A stretch of 64,000 bases of DNA, taken from NCBI GenBank assembly GCA_034509735.1, contig JACGWO010000005.1, positions 35,246,479 through 35,310,478 of the forward strand, read 5' to 3'. A program made the translations under genes and the position numbers. The DNA is from Sesamum alatum (Eukaryota > Streptophyta > Magnoliopsida > Lamiales > Pedaliaceae). Below are positions 56,090 to 64,000 of this stretch, piece after piece. The first letter of the stretch is position 1. The number at the start of each line of letters is the position of its first letter. A model generated the notes under the pieces. It was not told where the DNA came from. It made no database searches and saw only the letters and a list, made by a program, of their open reading frames with translations.

Positions 56090-57400
56090 TTTGTAGCAGC
56101 AAAGTAATATGGATCAAATTAGGCTATGTTTTATTGAGGACGGTGCACTTTTGATCAACCAAAGATTCTGCCTTGGGTTTCTACAAGGGCCTGTAAGTAC
56201 AGAAACAAATGGCCAAAAACTGTAAGAGCATGCTTATTATTGGAAAATCATAGCTACAACCATAAGCAACAAATAGGCAAAACAATTTCGGAAAGGTATC
56301 ATGATATTAACACATAGGTTGAACTTTGAAGAAATATAAACAGGTTATATAACGGAAACTTAAAATCGCAGATCTGAGATACAATCAAATCCATTTGACG
56401 TAGAAGATGAAGTGATACATTTACATTGAGAAAAACGGAATGGGGAATGGCAAATGATATCCTTCAAGATGATTTGTCTAATTACACAAAATTCAACATC
56501 CAGATGCTATATTTCTTGATCATAGGTCAGAACTGAAATACAATCAAAACCATTTGATGTAGAAGATGAAGTGATACATTTACATTGAGAAAAACGGAAC
56601 GGGGGATGGAAAATGATATCCTTCAAGATGATTTGTCTAATTACACAAAATTCAACATCCAGATGCTATATTTCTTGATCATAGGTCAGCACAATATAAA
56701 GCATCTCAGCTTTGCACTTTTACATGCTATTTCATAACGAAAAACCTTTCCTTCTTTCTTTGTTTCACTTCCCTTTGTTCCTTTTACAATTGATGCAGCA
56801 ATAATGATAAAATGGATACCATACCCTCAAAGGAAGATTCACAAATAGGCAAAAAGGGATCCTCAAAAGTTCAACCATGATAACAACTACATCAAAATTC
56901 TTAAACATGGCTTTTGATCACATCATCAATTAAAGCAAATTAACCCAAGAAAAAGAAAAGAACCAGTCAGACTTTGCATTGAGAAACAAGCATAAAATCA
57001 GTTAAACAAAAATAACTGCGCAACCACAGATAAACTCAGAAACCACACAAACTCGTTAAGCAAGAACAATCAGAAATTGGGTTCTGATCAAAAACAACGT
57101 AACCATGAAGTCAAACCCAAAAACACAAAGATGAAAACATTAATGCAAACCATGTTTTTGGAACAGAAGACAACCTCTTGAACTGGCCCAGAAGCAAAAC
57201 AACAAATTTTATTCAAAAACGTGCAGATTAAGAAAGAAATCTGGGCGCGAATACCTGAAATTTCAAGAAAGATGAAAGGGATAATCTTGACTTGGATTGA
57301 AATGAAGAGCTCCGAGAATAACGCTTCTTTCAAACAATCTTTAGAGTCCCCAAATCTTGAGAGAACTAGAGAGAGAGTGGGAAAAGGGAGAATCTTGAAG
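56090..57400 (-). other. SNAP33-type gene 5'UTR with leader intron
   Basis: The leader runs from about 57,400 (after a CTCTCTCTCTAG tract) to 57,255. An intron follows from 57,254 (GTATTC) to 56,191 (TTACAG), then 101 bases of leader precede the ATG at 56,089. A leader intron is common in this gene family. The upstream end is an estimate; no firm TATA box was seen. Confidence 0.55.
56371..56685. repeat. Tandem duplication of about 157 bp in SNARE leader intron
   Basis: 56,371-56,524 and 56,525-56,685 are near-identical (GTAGAAGATGAAGTGATACA, CCTTCAAGATGATTTGTCTA and AACATCCAGATGCTATATTT in both). Confidence 0.85.
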
Positions 57401-57675
57401 TGGTTCAGTTTTCAATTTGATTGACACGTACAAATTAAATACAAGTACATGAAAATCTTGATCAAGAGGATTGGTAAAGCAGGGGAGAAGTGATGGGAAG
57501 ATGAAACCGGTAAGAAACTGCAGTTTGTGGAAAATTTCAAAAACTCGGTTATGGGCTCTTTCAAAACCAACTTTTCAACGTATTTGTCTTTGCCTCGTCT
57601 TTCTAGATGCAATTTTATTTTGGACAAATTGCATAAACGCCCATGTGTTTTAAAAACTTCATCTATGTTTTTAAA

Positions 57676-57898
57676 CTGGCTTATAGCATGTCGTTTATGT
57701 GTGTATATAATAATAATATTTTATATTTTAAAATATATTATAAATAAATTATATATATGTAAATCAACACATCACATTTAAAAAAAAAGAATAAAGAAAA
57801 AAAGAAAAGAAATCAATGTAAGGGTATTATCGATTTAGTATCACCGTGTAAGCAACCAGTCTTTATGAGTAAAAACAGGACTTTTTTTATATTATAGA
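57676..57898 (-). mobile_element. Small Helitron-type element, decayed
   Basis: Minus strand: starts TCTATAATATAAAAAAAG at 57,898. The other end at about 57,676 has CCAG instead of CTAG. It shares the CGTTTATGTGTGTATATAAT and TAAATCAACACATCACATTT words with the neighbours. Confidence 0.5.
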
Positions 57899-57987
57899 TA
57901 ACTAGCCGTTTCGTGGCATGCCGCCCTGCGTGCATATAAGATAATATGCACGCTTTAAAGTTATTATAAATAAGAAATATATATATA

Positions 57988-58245
57988 TCTATACTATTAT
58001 ATAAAGCAAACCCCGTTTTCACTAATAAATGGCGGTTACTTACACCGCAACACCAATTTTTTTACTATACCGGTAATACCCTTAATTTAGTTTTCATTTC
58101 TTTTATTTATTTATCTATTTCTTTTTTTTAAAAAGCAATGTATTGATTAATATATATATATATATATATTTTCTTATTTACAGTAACTTTAAAGCGTGCA
58201 ATATTATTTTATATGCACGCATGGACGGCGTGTCACGACGTCTAG
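57988..58245 (+). mobile_element. Mini-Helitron, 258 bp
   Basis: TCTATACTATTATATAAAGC at the start after an A; hairpin CGTG-T-CACG (58,229-58,237) then ACGT and CTAG (58,242-58,245) before T. Confidence 0.7.
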
Positions 58246-58363
58246 TTATTATATAAAGCAAACCTTCTTTTCACTAATAAATGACGATTACTTACACCGC
58301 AACATCAAATTTTAAAATTATCAAAATATCCTTATGTATCTGTTTATCTATATTATCTATACT

Positions 58364-58674
58364 TCTATACTATTTTATTATTATATATATTATTATATAA
58401 AAGAAACCCCATTTTTACTCACAAATGACGGTTAATGACACCGCTGCACCACTTTTTTGTAATGCCAAAAATAACCCTCAACTAATATAATAACTACTTT
58501 ATTCAACTTTCTAAATTTTATATTAGTTGATAAATTGATTTTTTTTCTTTTTTTTTCCTTCTTTTTTTAATGTGATGTGTTAGTTTATATATTTTACTCG
58601 TAATTATAATATATTTTAAAGTGTAAAAAATTATATAGTATATGCACGCAGGAACAACATGCCACGACGGCTAG
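58364..58674 (+). mobile_element. Mini-Helitron, 311 bp
   Basis: Starts TCTATACTATTTTATTATTA and ends ACATGCCACGACGGCTAG (58,671-58,674) before T. Interior follows the same family (AAATGACGGTTAATGACACC, CAACTAATATAATAACTAC). Confidence 0.6.
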
Positions 58675-58812
58675 TATATATATAAACCAACACATTCCAT
58701 GTTAAAAAAATAAAAAATAAAACAAAATTAACTTAAGGGTATTATCGAGATAATCAAAGTGTCGTAAATCGCCATTTGTGAGTGAAAAGGTCTTTTGTTT
58801 ATATATTAGTAT

Positions 58813-61240
58813 GGATGTAGCTCACTTGAGCCTTTTCGTTAAATTCATCCAAGAACATTAATTTTTTACCAAGAAACCATTATGCCCTTACTTATTATAT
58901 ATTAATTATTATTTTAATGATTGTTTAATCTTTTTGAAATTATAGAAGTCGTCAGATCCATTCAATTCATTTCAATTGTTAGATTTTAAAAAATTTAAAA
59001 AGATGTAGATATAACAAATTTTAAATTTATATTATATGTATAATTATAAATTCTTAAAAAATAAAATTATTATTTTATATAATATAAAATTAATCCCTAA
59101 TCCCACCCCCACCCCCACCCCACCGCCTACCCCTCTCCACCCCCGCTACCATACCCTACCGCCTACCCACGCCCACCGCCTGCTATCAGCCCCTACCTAC
59201 AAAAATATTAAAATTTTAATTAAATTCTTAATTAATTTAATTAAAAATAATTAAGAAAAAAGTTAAGTTTTTAAAAAGTTTTAAGAGAGTTAAGAAAATT
59301 AAGAAAATTGGATTATATTTTTCAAAAATTAAAAAATAATTAAAATAATTTGAAGCTTAAATTCAAATATTACTTACAGTAAGTAATAAAGTTTATGAAA
59401 ATATTTTTAAATTAAAAATAATTTAGATTATTTAATAAAATATAATTTTATAATTGATTAACATTTATATTCATATAAGTAATTAAATTTGATAAATGAA
59501 CTTCAGTATATTAACTTTTGTATTGTGATTTTAATTAATTTTTAAATTTAAATTATATAATTTTAAAAATTTATATGTTTTTTGATATTTTGATATTTAA
59601 ATAAATATATTTAAAACTAAAATTATATATTATTTAGCAAAGATGTAAGGGAAAAAAAAGACTCAAAACAAGCTTAACATAGTCAATTTGACCAAGTTCT
59701 TTATATGGACACAATAAGGGACATTTCAATCAAAAATGGCAAAAAAAAAAAAAATGTCCAAGCACGCAAAAATATATCAGGGGACGCACTTCTGGCGCGT
59801 CAACTCACACTTTCGGTTAATTTCTAACAAAATAGGGGTGTCGCGCTGAATTTATTAAAATAGGGGGTGGCTATATTTTTAAAACGTGTGGAATTTTTTG
59901 TTATTTCGCGAAAATACAAAGGATATAAAGAATTTAGCCTTTTATTTTGGAAGTTTTTACTTAAGAAAAAAAAAAAACATAGATTACTACTAATTATAAA
60001 TATCTATGTCGTTGCTACAGTACCAAATTTGGTTCGATACTTTTCATTATTATTATTTTTTTCGATCATGTCCATATGAAATGACAACTTTTCGAATTTT
60101 GTTGGTTACACGGTAGTTTTTTTTTCTACTTTTAACAAAATCACTATTTTAAGAATTACTTAATAAGTAATAGACATACTTAGAGAGTATTTGGTCAAAA
60201 TTTTTCAAAACTATATTTGAATAGGTTATTTGAATTCAAGGATCAGTATTTTTTGTCTATATATATAATCCCACACACGCATCCACTCAGATGCGGGGCA
60301 ATAGATTTCAAACCCAAGACATCAACTATAACACTTTTGGACCCTCAACCATTGGGTGTCTCCTAGAAGATGAATTTGATGAATAAATTTGGAGCAATGA
60401 TTGCAAGTTACTCAATTTCGGATATATCTGAAATCCATCACAATTTGACAAAATATAGTAAAATTGGCAACTCAATAATTTGAAATACTTTGCAACATTA
60501 AATTATCTAAACAAGTTCGATTTATTTGTTATTATGAATTTAAAGTCCTAAACTTCAAATAAATCGATCCAAACACTATACAAAAAGGATTTATAAGTGC
60601 ACACATCTTGTAAGATATTTTTTGCAACTCATGAGATGTTAGATTTTATTTCAAAAGTTAGTTGGTGAAGCGTTCGAATAAAATAAGATTATTACGCTTG
60701 TATAATGTTAGTAATAATACTTTTATAATTAACATGAACAAAATTTGAAGTATCTGTTAAATTTTTAAAAATGCGTTAAGAACTCTAAACTTATATAAAC
60801 TCTCAATATCTTATCTTTAAATTTTATAGACTCATTTATAAAAGATTTACCAAATATTTTAGAGCATCTTATAAACTTCTAAGCTTGTTAAAATATTTTT
60901 AAAAAAATATAAATTCACCCAAATACCCTTTAAGTTATGTAAATATGAAATATGCTAATGCAAGTACACGTATGATTTTCAACATGGGAATTTTTCTATT
61001 TTGTTAATTATTATCTTAAAAATGACATTAATATTTCCACAATTGTAAGTATGAATTCTATTTCTTTTTTCGCACCATTTTAAAATAAATAAAAATGAAA
61101 GTTTTTGCATATATTATTTAGCTTAAGGCTCATTTAAAATAAATAAAAAATAAAAATTATTGCATATATTAATTTTTGCATATATTGTTTAGCTTAAGGC
61201 TTATGGATATTTTGGTAGGTAGGACTATTGAAGAAAATTG
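58813..61240. other. AT-rich intergenic DNA with C-rich island and SINE-like piece
   Basis: 59,101-59,200 is C-rich (CCCCACCCCCACCCCACCGC). The rest is extremely AT-rich. At 60,275-60,365 a minus-strand tRNA-like piece is visible (ACCCAATGGTTGAGGG as box A, GGGTTTGAAATC as box B), suggesting a degenerate SINE. No protein gene seen. Confidence 0.45.
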
Positions 61241-61249
61241 AAGTTTTAC

Positions 61250-61345
61250 CAATCATGTTTTAGTCTAATGGTTAAATTTGAGGTCCTGTGAATTAATTCG
61301 AGGTTCGAGTCTCATTGGACGTGTGAATATTTGTTTCCTTTACGT
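61250..61345 (+). repeat. SINE-like, tRNA-related promoter sequence
   Basis: TAGTCTAATGGTTAAATTTG fits a pol III box A, and GAGGTTCGAGTCTCATTGG fits a box B about 41 bases on. The surrounding sequence does not fold into a complete tRNA with a matching acceptor stem, so a tRNA-derived SINE or tRNA relic is more likely than a tRNA gene. Confidence 0.45.
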
Positions 61346-61381
61346 AAATTTAATGTATTTCATAGTTCTTATTTATATTTT

Positions 61382-62511
61382 GGGCTGAAAGTAAACATCC
61401 CTCAACGTTTAGGTCGTTTCGCACTTTGTCCCAAATCGTTTTTCTTTTTTACACTCCACCGCCCAACCTATGATTTTTGTAGCATTTTTTTCACTTTCTG
61501 AAGAATAAAACGGGAATATAACTGGTGCGTGAAGACACGCTTTCTCAATGGACTAATTAAGGGCAGGGTAAAATTGTGATTCCACACCTAATTTCAATAG
61601 AAAAAAACCCAAAAAACAAAAAGGGGGCGGGGGGGGGGGGGGGGGGGGGGGGGAGGGGAATCACAAATCAATGTCATCTTCTTCGTCCGCCATTATCGAC
61701 CACCTTCACCACTGCACCACCTTCATCCACCATTGCAGCTAGCGTTAGCCATTTCACAACCACCGTCCCCCACCTCCTTCACCTCCCCCCACAACCCAAA
61801 TTCAGAAAAAGGGTATTCTTTTTCATACGCCATTGCCAACCACCTTCACCAAACCCTTACTTTGAATCGAATTATTCTTCACCCCGCACAATTCTTGAAT
61901 TGTTTTTCAACCATGTATTTCTATTTTCTTACTTTATTGTTCTCTCCTTTAATTTCTCTTTTCTAGCTTTACTGTTCTCTCCTTTATTTTTCTTTTCTAG
62001 CTTGATTTCTTTTTTTCTTTTTTAACTGGTGATTCATAGATGGTTGGGTTGATTATTTCTCTTTGATAAAGGAAAATTAGTTGTTGATTGCGGTAAGGAA
62101 CTCAATTTGGAGAAGGGGGAAAGACTATAGGGGAGGCGAAGGAGGAGGACGACAATTCTGAAGGAGGGCGACGACTGAAGGTGGTGGTGCATCCGCTGGA
62201 GGTGGACGGTGGCTGAAAATGTGAAGGTGGTGCAGCCCCCAAATGTATTTTTGTGTTTTTTTTTTTAATATTTTTTGTTTATTTTTAAATTGATGTGTGA
62301 AATTATAAATTTACCTAACCCATAACTCATCTAAAGGTGTGTGCATCCCACACAACAGAATATTCTAATTAAATTCCCTGAAATAAAAAAAAACAAGCTA
62401 AGTGCTGCAAAAATAAAAGGTTGGGAGGTGATTTGTAAAATAAACAGTTGGGGGAAGGGGGGGGGGGAGCGCAAAACGACCCAAACATTGAGGCGGTGTC
62501 ACTTTTAACCC
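61382..62511. mobile_element. Mutator-like element, 1,130 bp, near-perfect 9-bp TSD
   Basis: Left end GGGCTGAAAGTAAACATCCC and right end the reverse complement of GGGTTAAAAGTGACACCGCC. The arms continue with CAACGTTTAGGTCGTTTCGC versus CAATGTTTGGGTCGTTTTGC. Flanks TTATATTTT (61,373-61,381) and TTACATTTT (62,512-62,520) differ by one base. The interior includes a G homopolymer of about 30 bases interrupted once (61,628-61,657) and GC-rich CCACC repeats. A 149-codon frame across it is low-complexity and not taken as a gene. Confidence 0.7.
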
Positions 62512-63239
62512 TTACATTTTTGTGTATGTATTACTCAACTACACTCAATTTATTAAAACATTAATATAATAAGGTAATTACCCTTTTTCTACATACATAT
62601 ATATATATATATATAAAGAAAATTGAAGTTTTAATTCCCATAAAAATAGCTTTTTTCTTTCTTTATAATGACCACAATCCTTCTTTTTTTTTTTTTTTTT
62701 TTTTTTTCTGTTTGATATTTTCATATTGAGAGACAAGTTTCATATTGCACAAGCTAATCAAAATTACTAAAACTTTTGGGATAACATGCATCAAGCTTTA
62801 CATGTTTGATTGATCCATAATCAAACGTTTTGCACGATATATATTGAAATTGACAATAATAATGATCCACGTAGTGATCTACCAAGCAATCACTCAATTT
62901 GACCTAATTGTGTATTCCCTACTTCTAATCGACTGCACCAAACGAGCCCTTAAAACATTGAGAATACAATCATATTTGCATCATTATTTTTACAATAAGT
63001 ATATAGTTTTTGTCTTTTCAATTCTCCTATAAATATTATATAGATGGAATTGGACACATAAAATTGATAGTAATTAAAAGGTGTTCAAAATGAATAATAT
63101 ATTTAATATTATTTTTTTAAAAGCAACAAAAAATATTGTAAATATTATTTTTATGTGTATAAATTAGAGTCATTTATAGTCAATTTTAAAGATTAGGCTA
63201 AAAATGAGTCCAAAGGGATAGATAATAAAGAGGGAAACC
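62512..63239. other. AT-rich spacer, no gene seen
   Basis: Holds a TA microsatellite (about 62,600-62,614) and a long T run (about 62,676-62,707). No open frame with recognisable content. Confidence 0.5.
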
Positions 63240-64000
63240 AAATTCGTAACTAAAATTCTCAGAGGCGGAGAGTCGGAGACTGTCCCTCCGTTCACACTGC
63301 CATCGCCGCCGCAGCGCCACCTCCATTCTCCACCAACCGCCACCGGCTGCCGCTGCACCTCTCTCTCTCCCTCTCTCTCTCACACACACACATCCTGGTC
63401 TTCGTGGTGCCTTTTTCTGTCAACCTGGAGCTTCGATTCTTTAACTCTTGTGGGCATTTGGAAAATAAAGTTTCGTCTCGTATTTTAGCTTCTGTGTTTC
63501 TTGCTTTGCTGCGAGAATTGCCGGTTTGAGCATTAAGGGATTGTAGGTCGTGTTTCTTGTACTGTGGACGCGCCGAATTTGCTAGTAGATAGTCGAAAAC
63601 TCTTGGTGTTTTATGGATGAGGAATTTTCGTTTGCTTATGTAGATATTAGAGTAGGCGGACTGATAAGGTCGATAAACAGTGTTGATAGAGTAATTTAAG
63701 TATTTCCCTTTCCACAGAAGTTCATGCCTTGCAATACCGCTGCCCGCGGCGACAGCTTCGTAACTGTCCAGTACCCGACGAGAGGTATGTAATAGGACGG
63801 CTCGTCATCTTCTAACGAAGCTAATGGGATGCCATATTGCTTCTTCACAGATGCGCAACCGACCCCAGACAGTATTCCGTGGTATTTTATCAACTTTCCA
63901 TGGAGTACCCCGAAGGTGTTCTACGTTTTCACTGACTAAAAACCATCTTTTCTTTTCGCTTGGTTCCTGGTTTTCCTTTTCTACTGCCGCTCTAAGGACT
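63240..64000 (+). other. Possible 5'UTR or first intron of a gene leaving the window
   Basis: Base composition changes sharply at about 63,250. A GC-richer stretch (CTGCCATCGCCGCCGCAGCG) is followed by a CT-rich leader tract (CCTCTCTCTCTCCCTCTCTC, 63,358-63,380), typical of plant 5'UTRs, and then T-rich sequence that looks intronic. No convincing coding exon was found on either strand. The minus-strand frame at 63,696-63,893 does not resemble any family I know. Confidence 0.35.

Larger units (their letters stand above)
57902..58812 (-). mobile_element. Small Helitron interrupted by two others
   Basis: Minus-strand 3' end with CTAG at 57,905-57,902 preceded by GGCATGCCACGAAACGG. Its body stops at 57,987 and resumes at about 58,675 (TATAAACCAACACATTCC, TTAAGGGTATTATCGAGA), ending near 58,812 with the reverse of ACTAATATATAAAC. 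The insert holds the two plus-strand elements listed next. Confidence 0.5.

Noticed and set aside
61250..61345. Possible tRNA gene
   Set aside because: Box A and B motifs are present, but no full cloverleaf with an acceptor stem could be drawn; SINE-like is safer.
61576..62025. 149-codon frame
   Set aside because: Crosses a G homopolymer and CCACC repeats inside a Mutator-like element; no conserved content.
63696..63893. Minus-strand frame of 65 codons with no ATG start
   Set aside because: No recognised family and no upstream continuation (in-frame stop); the plus-strand signals suggest a leader or intron instead.

Overview
This is nuclear DNA of a flowering plant, almost certainly a eudicot and probably an asterid such as a Lamiales species. 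It is strongly AT-rich, the genes have GT-AG introns, and the resistance genes belong to the R1-type coiled-coil NLR group that is expanded in asterids. Most of the 64 kb is transposon-derived. Host genes are few.

Host genes: (1) an NLR cluster with one intact 859-residue gene (32,611-35,190), one full-length copy carrying two +1 frameshifts (11,024-13,596), and one copy reduced to its 5' coiled-coil fragment and a scrap of 3' flank (27,735-29,205); orphan flank pieces lie at 2.8-3.06 kb and 21.25 kb. (2) A CLE signalling-peptide gene on the minus strand (44,148-44,444). (3) A five-coding-exon SNAP33-type t-SNARE gene on the minus strand (53,205 to about 57,400), with a 5'UTR intron and a 2-bp shift near its C-terminus. 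(4) Next to it, fragments of clade A protein phosphatase 2C genes repeated three times in opposing pairs (50.64-52.45 kb). (5) The last 0.75 kb looks like the untranslated start of another gene that leaves the window.

Mobile DNA: two related CACTA elements in opposite orientation. The left one (about 13.88-21.12 kb, minus) keeps its 5' end and TNP2 gene but has lost its 3' end. The right one (37.7-41.3 kb, plus) keeps its 3' end and has lost its 5' end. Helitron-type elements with TCTATAC starts and hairpin-CTAG ends occur at 1-2,138, 8,339-8,914, 22,129-25,046, 29,799-31,481, 45,882-48,823, and as a nested cluster of very small ones at 57.7-58.8 kb. The 22-25 kb Helitron splits a decayed Mutator-like transposase gene. 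Two CACTA-type MITE families and several Mutator-like inverted-repeat elements have readable target-site duplications, and one gives a MITE insertion with its paralogous empty site in the same window. An inverted-repeat element at 36.6-37.7 kb carries an intact two-exon GRF zinc-finger ORF.

The genes do not form a pathway. The picture is one of tandem NLR duplication followed by repeated transposon insertion and decay, with a peptide-hormone gene and a membrane-fusion gene in the calmer right half. No CRISPR, rRNA or confident tRNA gene was seen. All statements come from reading the sequence by eye; no search or alignment program was run.
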